Source: a virus. From it: 47,757 nucleotides of DNA. Of this stretch, positions 15,154 to 21,237 are shown one piece after another. How positions within the stretch are numbered: the first letter of the stretch is position 1; the number at the start of each line of letters is the position of its first letter. The stretch is from positions 1 through 47,757 of IMG/VR virus record IMGVR_UViG_3300042517_000516, one strand, 5' to 3'. The notes below the pieces were generated by a model. The model had not been told where the DNA came from. It ran no database searches and was given only the letters and a program-made list of their open reading frames with translations. The translations under genes and the position numbers were made by a program.

Positions 15154-15885
15154 TCAAAATGGGACATCATCGTCCGCAGTCTCGCTTGGACGAGTCGGTG
15201 CAGCCGTCTCAAACGATTCACCAGCGGAAGGCTCAGTGGATTCCACAACAACAGGGGCCGGGGAATCAACCTTGCTGCTTCGGAAGTAATCGTCGAGGTA
15301 AGACTGGAGGCGCTTGTCGAGTTCGACAGCCGCTTCGTGGGTGGCCGGAGTGAGATCCACCAGCCTGAACTGGGGAACCTTGAACACAACGCTGCCCTTC
15401 TTGCCTTCCTTGAAGGATCCGACAGTGATGGCCTTCTTGTATAGGTCGTCACCGGAGGCTTTACGGAACTCGAACCACGCACTGAGAGCAGCACCACCGA
15501 GTTGGATGGAGGCGATCTGAAGCGAGGATCCGATCTTCGCTCCGATGTAGAGGTTGGCTACATAGTGACCACCAGAGGCAGCAACCTTGTCCTTGATCGT
15601 GGCATAGAGGCCATTGGCCAACTCACCACCCTTGAAGGAACGGACAACAAGGGGTTCCAGGCGCATGTTCCGGACCTCGTTCGAGGAGATGCCCGATTCA
15701 GAGGCGTCATGCCAACCCTTGATCGTAGATAGCTCATCGAGAAGGACGAACTGGAATGGAAGCGGGACAGCAACCTTCGCCTTGGCTTCCTTGTCGTAGT
15801 GAGAGAACTCACCGAGTTTACCGCTCCACTCGAACCATCGAACGGAGGGATTCTTCTTAGTTTCTGTGGGATTTGATCGACTCAT
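15154..15885 (-). CDS. Single-stranded DNA-binding-type protein, 243 aa
   Basis: The C-terminal third is a disordered acidic tail ending TADDDVPF, the same kind of tip that SSB proteins use to recruit partners. The N-terminal part has the opening VRWFEWSGKLGEF, which I recognise from phage SSB-like or recombination-associated proteins. I take the ATG at 15885 because AAGGAG lies 6 bases upstream; the longer frame to 15948 would run through the promoter. It heads the leftward replication-recombination genes and is probably made in quantity. Confidence 0.75.
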   Translation of the reverse strand: MSRSNPTETKKNPSVRWFEWSGKLGEFSHYDKEAKAKVAVPLPFQFVLLDELSTIKGWHDASESGISSNEVRNMRLEPLVVRSFKGGELANGLYATIKDKVAASGGHYVANLYIGAKIGSSLQIASIQLGGAALSAWFEFRKASGDDLYKKAITVGSFKEGKKGSVVFKVPQFRLVDLTPATHEAAVELDKRLQSYLDDYFRSSKVDSPAPVVVESTEPSAGESFETAAPTRPSETADDDVPF

Positions 15886-15912
15886 AGTATGCTCCTTGAT
15901 TGGAGTGGAATG

Positions 15913-15941
15913 AAGGTATTGACTTGACTCTAGACTGTCAA
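15913..15941 (-). promoter_or_regulatory. Promoter and operator-like repeat for the SSB-exonuclease unit
   Basis: On the minus strand TTGACA (15936-15941) and TACCTT (15913-15918) are separated by 17 bp, a good sigma70-type -35 with a moderate -10. The same segment contains TTGAC twice and an inverted GTCAA around TCTAGA (15919-15941). It sits between the SSB-like gene and the divergent HTH gene, so the HTH protein could control it. TTGAC with AGTCTAG also recurs near 19149-19166. Confidence 0.6.
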
Positions 15942-15961
15942 CACCCATTTTCCGAAGCAGC

Positions 15962-16381
15962 GTGAGTGCCTTAAAAAACCATCAGCAAGTCATTGAGTCT
16001 AACCCACATCTGACAACGACGGAGCTAGGTAAACAGCTGGGTGTGAGTGCTTCAACGGTGTGGCGGGTGAGGAAGACTCTTGGCCTGGATTCCAACGGCA
16101 AGCGGGGCACCCAGCGTAAGGATCGTTCCTCCTGGGATTGGTCCATGAAGAACGTGGAACTGGCCAAGCTTCATGGGTTGAGCCGGCAAAGGATCAGTAT
16201 CCTCAGAAAATTCTATGGGAAGGCGTCGCCATCTGTTAAGAAGGGCGCCCGCAATGAACGCCGCAATCGAACAGAACCCAGTGGAATTTCAGATTCAGGA
16301 CAAGCTCAACCAGATCGAGGATCTCATCTGGCAGATGAAGCAGGCTCAGTCGAAGCGTCAGGTGGTGCAGCCTTGGGATAG
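15962..16381 (+). CDS. HTH DNA-binding protein, 139 aa
   Basis: The N-terminal half has a clear helix-turn-helix (residues 18-40, TTELGKQLGVSASTVWRVRK) and a second HTH-like stretch (residues about 60-80, VELAKLHGLSRQRISILRKF). Start is GTG at 15962. It is divergent from the SSB-like gene and alone on the plus strand here, so a regulator of that promoter is likely. The C-terminal 45 residues, which overlap the 59-aa gene below, are of low complexity and may be frame shadow; the functional part may end near residue 95. Confidence 0.7.
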   Translation: MSALKNHQQVIESNPHLTTTELGKQLGVSASTVWRVRKTLGLDSNGKRGTQRKDRSSWDWSMKNVELAKLHGLSRQRISILRKFYGKASPSVKKGARNERRNRTEPSGISDSGQAQPDRGSHLADEAGSVEASGGAALG

Positions 16382-16433
16382 TCGGCCTAAGCCGGTCCTC
16401 TCTCACCCCCTGCTAAAGGAAAAAGCCAGCTGA
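16254..16433 (+). CDS. Small coiled-coil protein, 59 aa
   Basis: Residues 1-32 are a regular amphipathic helix (NPVEFQIQDKLNQIEDLIWQ), followed by a Pro-rich C-terminus. AAGAAGG lies about 9 bp before the ATG. It overlaps the C-terminal 128 bp of the HTH gene in another frame. The composition looks like a real protein, and it may be an accessory of the HTH regulator. Its stop codon is part of the following inverted repeat. Confidence 0.55.
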   Translation: MNAAIEQNPVEFQIQDKLNQIEDLIWQMKQAQSKRQVVQPWDSRPKPVLSHPLLKEKAS

Positions 16434-16503
16434 CCCTGAGCCAAATTTTATTTAGGCCCACCACAGGAGTTGAGTCAGCTGGCTCGGCCACCACTCAGTG
16501 GCC
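16424..16503. terminator. Convergent inverted repeats between the 59-aa gene and GNAT
   Basis: An 11-bp perfect inverted repeat (AGCCAGCTGAC at 16424-16434, GTCAGCTGGCT at 16474-16484) spans a 39-base AT-rich loop, and a second hairpin GGCCAC/GTGGCC (16486-16503, 6-base loop) overlaps the GNAT stop. The genes converge here, so a bidirectional terminator is likely, but no clear T-run follows either stem. It could also be a protein-binding site. Confidence 0.5.
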
Positions 16504-16853
16504 TAAACTCGTGCCTCTAGGACGTAGGCAAATGGATGCGGCTCTACTGGCTTAAAGCCCAGTGATCCGTAGAAGGTCCTCAACTGAGCGTCTTTGAGGC
16601 CGTCGTGTTCGGTCTGATCCGAGAAGGAATCGATCTCGATGAAGACCTTCTTGGATGGCTTGTAGTTGATCGCCTCCTGGATCAAATCCCGACCATGGCC
16701 TTTATGGCGGTGAGAGGGATCCACATAGACAGAAGTCAGTCGGATCCAGTGGTCGGTCTCCGTCATGATCAGCCCAGCCACAATCTCATTACCGTCGTAG
16801 CGGGTGACGCTAAAGAGGACCTTGCTATCGAAGATGTGGAGGGCGGTGATCAT
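16503..16853 (-). CDS. GNAT family N-acetyltransferase, 116 aa
   Basis: The acetyl-CoA pyrophosphate loop RHKGHG (residues 49-54) follows the strand LTSVYVDP, and the C-terminal region has the typical FYGSLGFKPVEP segment. It is slightly short, but complete. It is ATGA-coupled to the DNA methyltransferase. Some phages use GNAT enzymes together with methyltransferases to modify bases or to alter host proteins; here the substrate is unknown. Confidence 0.8.
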   Translation of the reverse strand: MITALHIFDSKVLFSVTRYDGNEIVAGLIMTETDHWIRLTSVYVDPSHRHKGHGRDLIQEAINYKPSKKVFIEIDSFSDQTEHDGLKDAQLRTFYGSLGFKPVEPHPFAYVLEARV

Positions 16854-17665
16854 TTCAGTTCCTGAAGCAGGGTAACAAAGGCTTTGTGAGCTGTCGCTGG
16901 TACAACTCCATTACCTAGAAGCCTCAACTCATCTGTCCTATTGTCACAGGAGACGTACAACTGGGCATAGTCCACCCCATTGGAAGTCCCATCAAAGTCT
17001 CCACCCAGCGGGCGTTGAGTGATCCTCGGCGGTTCCCATGAGAACTGAGGTTGTCCTGGGTTACTGGGCCACATCGATGGACTGCTGTCCCCAGATTCGG
17101 CGTCGTCCTCATTCCCTGAGTCGCTCCTGAATCCTTCCAGTCCCGTGCATTTGCGGTGGGCCAGAATGAACACCCGCTTCCTTGAGTGCGGCGCCCCGAC
17201 TTCAGCCGCTGAGAATATGCCCCACGTCGCCCTGTAACCCATTGTTGCCAGGTCTTCGATGACGTTGGACAGCCCCAAAGTGATATGTCCTTCGACATTC
17301 TCAAAGAAGCAGACCCTTGGTCGCATGGCAGCAATTCCATCTGCGATGAATGGCCAGAGGTGACGGGGATCTCGCTCTCCCCTACGCCTACCGGAGGTGC
17401 TGAATGGCTGACAGGGGTAACCCCCAGAGAGGATGTCCACCACTCCTCGAAAATACCCCCATGGGAAGGTCTTAAGATCCGTCCAGATAGGTGCCGGGTC
17501 CAACTGTCCCGACTCCATTTTAGACACCAGGTTCGCACAGGCAAAGGCTTCGATCTCACTAAAAGCCACCGTGCGCAGGCTCGGGATTGCTCGCTTGAGT
17601 CCGAGATCAATGCCTCCGTACCCAGCGCAGAGACTGACGTGTGTAACTGTTTTGGTAGTATCCAC
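16850..17665 (-). CDS. C5-cytosine DNA methyltransferase, 271 aa
   Basis: Conserved motifs appear in order: I (SLCAGYGGIDLGL, residues 11-23), IV (GGYPCQPFS, 81-89, catalytic Cys85), VI (FENVEG, 121-126), VIII (SRKRVFILA, 161-169) and X (LLGNGVVPATA, 249-259). The target-recognition region is short, so the specificity cannot be predicted. Start is GTG at 17665, two bases after an ATG in another frame. No restriction partner is nearby, so self-protection against host restriction is the likely role. A second long frame covers the same DNA (16924-17667). Confidence 0.88.
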   Translation of the reverse strand: MDTTKTVTHVSLCAGYGGIDLGLKRAIPSLRTVAFSEIEAFACANLVSKMESGQLDPAPIWTDLKTFPWGYFRGVVDILSGGYPCQPFSTSGRRRGERDPRHLWPFIADGIAAMRPRVCFFENVEGHITLGLSNVIEDLATMGYRATWGIFSAAEVGAPHSRKRVFILAHRKCTGLEGFRSDSGNEDDAESGDSSPSMWPSNPGQPQFSWEPPRITQRPLGGDFDGTSNGVDYAQLYVSCDNRTDELRLLGNGVVPATAHKAFVTLLQELK

Positions 17666-17667
17666 AT
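16924..17667 (-). CDS. Overlapping frame with methyltransferase-like C-terminus, 247 aa
   Basis: This frame covers most of the methyltransferase gene. It starts with ATG in a TGATG overlap with the upstream stop. Its N-terminal two thirds look like shadow, but residues 165-235 read WPTANARDWKDSG, LGTAVH and SLNARWVETLMGLPMGWT, which match the C-terminal region of another group of phage C5 methyltransferases. It might be a fossil or used alternative C-terminus reached by frameshift, or an overprinted gene. Low confidence that it is expressed alone. Confidence 0.3.
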   Translation of the reverse strand: MWILPKQLHTSVSALGTEALISDSSEQSRACARWLLVRSKPLPVRTWCLKWSRDSWTRHLSGRILRPSHGGIFEEWWTSSLGVTPVSHSAPPVGVGESEIPVTSGHSSQMELLPCDQGSASLRMSKDISLWGCPTSSKTWQQWVTGRRGAYSQRLKSGRRTQGSGCSFWPTANARDWKDSGATQGMRTTPNLGTAVHRCGPVTQDNLSSHGNRRGSLNARWVETLMGLPMGWTMPSCTSPVTIGQMS

Positions 17668-17915
17668 CAGTTGAGCGATGGATCTCCGTAGTCAGTGGTC
17701 AGCCGGGTGATGGCGCGCTGAACCTCCCGGATCAGATCATTCAGCGCCTCCTTCGACTTCAACTCTGAGGTCTCGTCAACAGCATCTTGCTGAGCCTGGA
17801 TCAAGGCAGCCGCCCCAACGTAGAACGCACGCTCCATCGCGTGGCGAGTCTCCGGGTTGATGTTAGGGTACACGCTCTCGAGGAAGTTCTCTAGGAGCGG
17901 CGTCAATGCATTCAT
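17667..17915 (-). CDS. Hypothetical helical protein, 82 aa
   Basis: A helical acidic protein (NALTPLLENFLESVYPNINP, then ERAFYVGAAALIQAQQDAVD). I take the ATG at 17915, because the longer reading from 18002 adds a Ser-rich run that looks non-coding. It overlaps the methyltransferase start (TGATG/GTG). No family recognised; conserved phage proteins of similar length and layout (NINPETRHAMERAFYVGA) seem to exist. Function unknown. Confidence 0.6.
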   Translation of the reverse strand: MNALTPLLENFLESVYPNINPETRHAMERAFYVGAAALIQAQQDAVDETSELKSKEALNDLIREVQRAITRLTTDYGDPSLN

Positions 17916-18409
17916 TGCGGAAGAGGCTAGGGGAGAGGATGAGGAGGCGTCAAGGGCCAATGCATCAGAGTATTGACAGGAGCTAGACGGAGGCAAAGGC
18001 ACCTAGGGAGAAGAGAGAGAAGGCAATGTTACACAGAAGCACAGAGACACAGAGACCCAGAGGCGCAGATACCCAAGATATCCCTGGAGGCGGTGCTGGG
18101 GAGCAGGCTAAGAGCCAAGGCTAAAGGAGGAGGGGGGACAAATGAGGGGGAGGCGATGTCCCCTGGGGTTGGCATGAGAGGAGGGCTGAGAGGAGGAGGC
18201 TAAGAGGGGGAGCTGCAAGGGGAGAGCTTTTTGTAGGGGGGAAAATTTTTGAGAGGGGTACCCGTCACAGTCACCCCCGCGAAAAGGGGCCCCGGCCGCC
18301 CTTTCTCAGCCTCGCCCCAAAAAAAAGATTCTTAGCCCGGCCCGCCGGCGAATTTCATGGGCTTGACCCCCTACTTTATCGTCACAGTGTCACCAATTGG
18401 ATACAACTG
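17916..18409. other. Purine-rich non-coding block, candidate origin or pac region
   Basis: Roughly 490 bp contain no credible gene. From 18003 to about 18260 the plus strand is strongly purine-rich (runs such as GGAGGAGGGGGGACAAATGA), with short repeats of CAGAGAC and GGCTAAGAG. It is followed by an AT-rich patch (GGAAAATTTTTGAG), GC palindromes (GGGGCCCC) and a direct repeat CGTCACAGT near 18262 and 18379. It lies just downstream of a terminase-small-like gene. An origin, pac site or structured RNA are the main options; none is proven. Confidence 0.5.
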
Positions 18410-19039
18410 CTATTGTGGCGAGCTTGCGTGAGCGGTTTCCGGCACAGTCTCGACATCAATCACCGGGCACGAGATGGTGGGCGCCGATACGCTGAACACC
18501 GACACGGGCGAGCCGGCGGGCGAGTCTAGTCCGAATGTACGGCGGGCGATTCGGTCCACGGTCTCGAGGCTACTGGAAAGAGTTTTTACCTCCTCAGCCT
18601 CTAGTCTCCCGTCCGCCATTGCGTCGATGTGGCTTTGCAATTTGTCGCTTGTCGTCAACACCCGTTGAAACCACGCATTCAACTTCTCCTTAATGGCGTT
18701 GTTTATAGCCGGCGCTTGTTCCATGACGGCTTTCTCGATGCTCTTTTCCACGGCCTTCTGGGCTAGTTCCTTTGGATCCACCGTTGCAATCTTGCCTTTG
18801 AGCACGGCCTCCCGCTTTGGCCATCGATGCCGGTTAGCTTGACTGTATATTGTCATTTCCTTCACGCCGTGCTCTTTGGCGATTTGTGCTACCGGTATAC
18901 CCCTAGACCACGCCCTCCGGATGGGCGCCCAGTCGATGGTCCCTTTGGCTTTCTTCCCCTCCTGTTTTGGCCTCTCCTGTTTTTGCTCTGCCTCCGTGCA
19001 GCTCGTGTCAACAGTCTGTTCCATGTCCTCCGTTTGCAT
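18410..19039 (-). CDS. HTH protein, possible terminase small subunit, 209 aa
   Basis: After a charged N-terminus (residues 1-35, Lys/Glu/Gln-rich), residues about 37-75 form a helix-turn-helix (IRRAWSRGIPVAQIAKEHGV, then IYSQANRHRWPKREA), like small terminase DNA-binding domains. A long helical middle (residues 85-160, PKELAQKAVEKSIEKAVMEQ) fits an oligomerisation region. The C-terminus is a Ser/Pro-rich tail. It lies 7 kb from the large subunit, next to a non-coding purine block. The alternative is a transcription factor heading the leftward unit. Confidence 0.55.
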   Translation of the reverse strand: MQTEDMEQTVDTSCTEAEQKQERPKQEGKKAKGTIDWAPIRRAWSRGIPVAQIAKEHGVKEMTIYSQANRHRWPKREAVLKGKIATVDPKELAQKAVEKSIEKAVMEQAPAINNAIKEKLNAWFQRVLTTSDKLQSHIDAMADGRLEAEEVKTLSSSLETVDRIARRTFGLDSPAGSPVSVFSVSAPTISCPVIDVETVPETAHASSPQ

Positions 19040-19242
19040 TCGTCAACGGTCTAGTTCACGAGCGTCAACGCAAGAAAAAAAACTGTTGTCTCGAGCCCTG
19101 TTTACGGGCCTCCGGTGCTCCTGTTCCCTCTCCGCTGAAAAAAGTCTGTTGACGGGATCAGTCTAGTCGTGCAATCGTCATGACGTCGGCGGGACATCCG
19201 CTCGGCCCCTCCGGAGGGTTTCCGGTCAACTAGCTCACACTC
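19040..19242. promoter_or_regulatory. Divergent control region between leftward and rightward units
   Basis: This 203-bp gap separates the leftward HTH gene from the rightward early genes. It holds two direct CGTCAACG copies 22 bp apart (19041-19048 and 19063-19070), a TTGACG (19149-19154) followed by AGTCTAG, and a perfect 12-bp palindrome CCCTCCGGAGGG (19207-19218). A 16-codon reading frame (19180-19230) starts MTSAGH; I do not claim it. No strong -10 box is visible on either strand, so phage-specific or activator-dependent promoters are likely. Confidence 0.55.
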
Positions 19243-19329
19243 ATGAACAACTGGTTCTCCACCATCATCGACGCTCTAGGTCTGCTCCTGTTTTTGGTTC
19301 TGTTCACTCTCGTCCTCATCCTCCTCTGA
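19243..19329 (+). CDS. Single-span membrane micropeptide, 28 aa
   Basis: The sequence opens MNNWFSTIIDALG and then is almost entirely Leu/Val/Phe to the end (LLLFLVLFTLVLILL). It is the first gene of the rightward unit, 4 bp before the next start. One of the GCTCCTGTTTTTGG repeats lies inside it. Small membrane peptides in this position can disturb the host membrane or exclude other phages. Its reality rests on clean hydrophobicity and operon spacing. Confidence 0.5.
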   Translation: MNNWFSTIIDALGLLLFLVLFTLVLILL

Positions 19330-19333
19330 TCCC

Positions 19334-19945
19334 ATGACCACACAATACATTCCCACCCGCCTCAACCGCTGGGCCCGTCCTTCCAACTATTCCGGAGCCA
19401 ACTGGTCTCGTTATTTCGTCGCTCCTGTTTTGATCAATCGCGATTCCGGAACCATTGATCGAGCAAACTACGGCACGCAGTGGGCGGCGCTATCCGAAAT
19501 GCAATCGGATGTCGACTCGGAGGATACCTATTCCCCTCAGCGCGTCCGTGAGAATCACTGGGCCGTCGGCTGGGTTGAGTGGGTAGCCATCCATGAGGAC
19601 AACGTTGACGCTCTCCGCGAGGCAGATGATATGGCGGAAGCTCTCGAGACTCACACTGTGCTCGACGATGAGGCGTTACTCCAGCTGGAGTGCGACGAAT
19701 ATCTGGAGGGATGGGAATCCTATGCGTGCCGCGAATTCGTGCGAGGAATCGCCTCAAAGTTGAACCTCTCTGAGGACACTGTCGATTCCCTCATGGACTC
19801 CTCCTCTACGCTCGACTATTTCGAGCGGCTCCTACCGTCCGGAGAGCGCTTCCTCCGCGAGGGATGCGGTCTGTCCATCCGCACTCGCGACGCCGTCCGT
19901 AATGCGACAATCGCAAACTTCCGCTCCTGTTTTGGAAATATCTAA
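19334..19945 (+). CDS. Conserved-type acidic protein, 203 aa
   Basis: The middle segment VRENHWAVGWVEWVAIHED (residues 71-89) is a pattern I recall from hypothetical proteins of bacteria and phages. The protein is acidic with many Asp/Glu in the centre (DDMAEALETHTVLDDEALLQ). The N-terminus (MTTQYIPTRLNRWARPSNYS) is basic. Its start context is CCCATGACC with no Shine-Dalgarno. No catalytic motif is visible. As the first full gene of the early unit it is a candidate host-takeover protein. Confidence 0.7.
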   Translation: MTTQYIPTRLNRWARPSNYSGANWSRYFVAPVLINRDSGTIDRANYGTQWAALSEMQSDVDSEDTYSPQRVRENHWAVGWVEWVAIHEDNVDALREADDMAEALETHTVLDDEALLQLECDEYLEGWESYACREFVRGIASKLNLSEDTVDSLMDSSSTLDYFERLLPSGERFLREGCGLSIRTRDAVRNATIANFRSCFGNI

Positions 19946-19957
19946 TCCATCCCGCCC

Positions 19958-20239
19958 ATGACCAAGCCACTCCCTCCGTTCACTCCTAAGCCGCTCGCAG
20001 AGTGCTCGTTTTATGCTCTCCAATACATCCTTGGAGCCGACGGCCGCTATCGGATTGAAGTTCTCCCGGTCCGCCGTAATCCAGACTGGCAGCTGCTGGG
20101 CTTTTTCCCTCCGGATAGGCTCGCTCCTGTTTTTGGAGATTCGTTGGCATCCCAAATCCTCTCCGGATCCGGTGATACCTACCGCTGGTCTCGATTCACC
20201 GCGATCGAACCGTCCACCTGTTTTGCAGTTAACCTCTAA
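19958..20239 (+). CDS. Hypothetical early protein, 93 aa
   Basis: A small globular-looking protein with Pro-rich N-terminus (MTKPLPPFTPKPLAECSFYA) and a beta-strand pair around YRIEVLPVRR. It follows the 203-aa gene by 12 bp and begins with CCCATGACC. The GCTCCTGTTTTTGG repeat lies at residues 56-60 (APVFG). No family recognised. Confidence 0.6.
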   Translation: MTKPLPPFTPKPLAECSFYALQYILGADGRYRIEVLPVRRNPDWQLLGFFPPDRLAPVFGDSLASQILSGSGDTYRWSRFTAIEPSTCFAVNL

Positions 20240-20251
20240 TACCCACACTCC

Positions 20252-20566
20252 ATGACCAAAAACGAAGAGCTATCCATCCTCCGCGACGCAATCGCACGCC
20301 TTGGGCCCGACTCCTATCTCGGCCCTTGGCTGGAGGATCAACTCCCGTGGATCGAATCGGACATGCGCTCCGACATCCCTCCTATGTCCTCCTATTCTCA
20401 GTGCCGCGCCGTTCGAGCTGAGGAGCTTGAGGAGAACCGCAAGCGCATTGCCGACATGGAGTCCGAAGCGAAAATCCGGATTGGACATCTCGAGGACCGC
20501 ATCGTGCGGACGTATTGTTCCGCATCCTCCTATCTCCGACGATTAGCCTCGGAATTGGAACGTTGA
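20252..20566 (+). CDS. Conserved-type small protein, 104 aa
   Basis: The N-terminal pattern AIARLGPDSYLGPWLEDQLP (residues 13-32) is one I recall from small proteins in proteobacteria, plasmids and phages. The second half is a coiled coil (RAEELEENRKRIADMESEAK). It starts in the CCATGACC context and lacks a Shine-Dalgarno. The function of this family is not known to me. Confidence 0.65.
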   Translation: MTKNEELSILRDAIARLGPDSYLGPWLEDQLPWIESDMRSDIPPMSSYSQCRAVRAEELEENRKRIADMESEAKIRIGHLEDRIVRTYCSASSYLRRLASELER

Positions 20567-20604
20567 ATCCCCCGCCTCATCCTCCGGGGCTATCCTCGGG
20601 GGAT
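20567..20604 (+). other. Intergenic hairpin
   Basis: A perfect 8-bp inverted repeat (ATCCCCCG at 20567-20574, CGGGGGAT at 20597-20604) with a 22-base loop starts inside the stop region of the 104-aa gene and includes part of a linker repeat. A second small hairpin GGGT/ACCC follows. There is no T-run, so mRNA processing or stabilisation is more likely than termination. Confidence 0.5.
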
Positions 20605-20639
20605 GCACGGGTGATTTAACCCACAACACACAAGTTCCC

Positions 20640-20894
20640 ATGACCTATCAAGCCATACTCTCAAAATACATCCCCGCCACTAACACCCGCGGTTCCCGTA
20701 TCAAAGCATGGTGCGAGCGCGGTTCCATTACCATCCCATACCCTCATGAGCTCACCGGCGCCGATTGCCACCGTGCCGCCGTGGACGCTTTGCTCTCCAA
20801 ATTCCGCGACGAGGACGGCGTCTACTGCTCCTGGTCTAAGCCATACGTCACTGGCGGGACTGCCGACGGATACGCCCACGTCTTTGTTGATTAA
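20640..20894 (+). CDS. Conserved-type small protein (NTRGSRIKA family), 84 aa
   Basis: The opening MTYQAILSKYIPATNTRGSR followed by IKAWCERGSITIPYPHEL matches a widespread small-protein pattern in bacteria and phages (NTRGSRIKA). It ends with a short beta segment (TADGYAHVFVD). Start context is CCCATGACC. Its function is unknown, but such proteins often lie in mobile-element early regions. Confidence 0.7.
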   Translation: MTYQAILSKYIPATNTRGSRIKAWCERGSITIPYPHELTGADCHRAAVDALLSKFRDEDGVYCSWSKPYVTGGTADGYAHVFVD

Positions 20895-20924
20895 TCCGTC
20901 GCGCCTAATTCTGAGCCTCTCCCC

Positions 20925-21140
20925 ATGACATTCCACGTCGTTACCTATCCAAAAACGCGAACGGCCTTTGCCTTCATCGGTTTTCGCCTCATTCGTTCCT
21001 TCCACCCCTGGGAAAACCCCGATGATCCACCCAAAGCCTGGCGCCAAGCCATATGCCCAGAGGAATGGGCCGGAAGAGTCATGGCCAAGGGGCACACTGT
21101 AGACCTGTCGCGCTACGATAGATCGGCTTGGCTGGAATGA
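20925..21140 (+). CDS. Hypothetical early protein, 71 aa
   Basis: A Trp- and Pro-rich protein (FHPWENPDDPPKAWRQAICP) with a beta-type N-terminus (MTFHVVTYPKTRTAFAFIGF). It starts in CCCCATGACA, 30 bp after the previous stop, with a linker repeat between. I do not recognise it. Confidence 0.55.
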   Translation: MTFHVVTYPKTRTAFAFIGFRLIRSFHPWENPDDPPKAWRQAICPEEWAGRVMAKGHTVDLSRYDRSAWLE

Positions 21141-21222
21141 TCCTCCCACCACAGCCCCTGGCGCATGTCGGGGGTTGCATGGGACGATCAATCCCTCGCG
21201 CCTGATTCCGGGAGCGGTCCTA

Positions 21223-21237
21223 ATGAAAAAACCATGA
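21223..21237 (+). promoter_or_regulatory. Four-codon mini-cistron before the 96-aa gene
   Basis: ATG AAA AAA CCA TGA encodes MKKP and its stop codon overlaps the ATG of the next gene (CCATGA). The same 15 bases occur at 21544-21558 before the next gene. Such tiny cistrons can deliver a terminating ribosome to the real start, in place of a Shine-Dalgarno. Confidence 0.5.

Larger units (their letters stand above)
18959..20136. repeat. Dispersed GCTCCTGTTTTTGG repeat cluster
   Basis: Copies on the plus strand lie at 18959-18970 (CTCCTGTTTTGG), 18974-18985 (CTCCTGTTTTTG), 19284-19297 (GCTCCTGTTTTTGG), 19421-19432 (GCTCCTGTTTTG), 19923-19935 (GCTCCTGTTTTGG) and 20123-20136 (GCTCCTGTTTTTGG). Weaker forms are at 19117-19127 and 20213-20225. 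They lie in coding DNA of both orientations and in different frames (APVL, RSCFG, APVFG), so conservation is at DNA or RNA level. I noticed no copy elsewhere in the window. Confidence 0.75.

Noticed and set aside
19180-19230. 16-codon frame MTSAGHPLGPSGGFPVN before the early genes
   Set aside because: It overlaps the palindrome and lacks any ribosome site; likely not translated.
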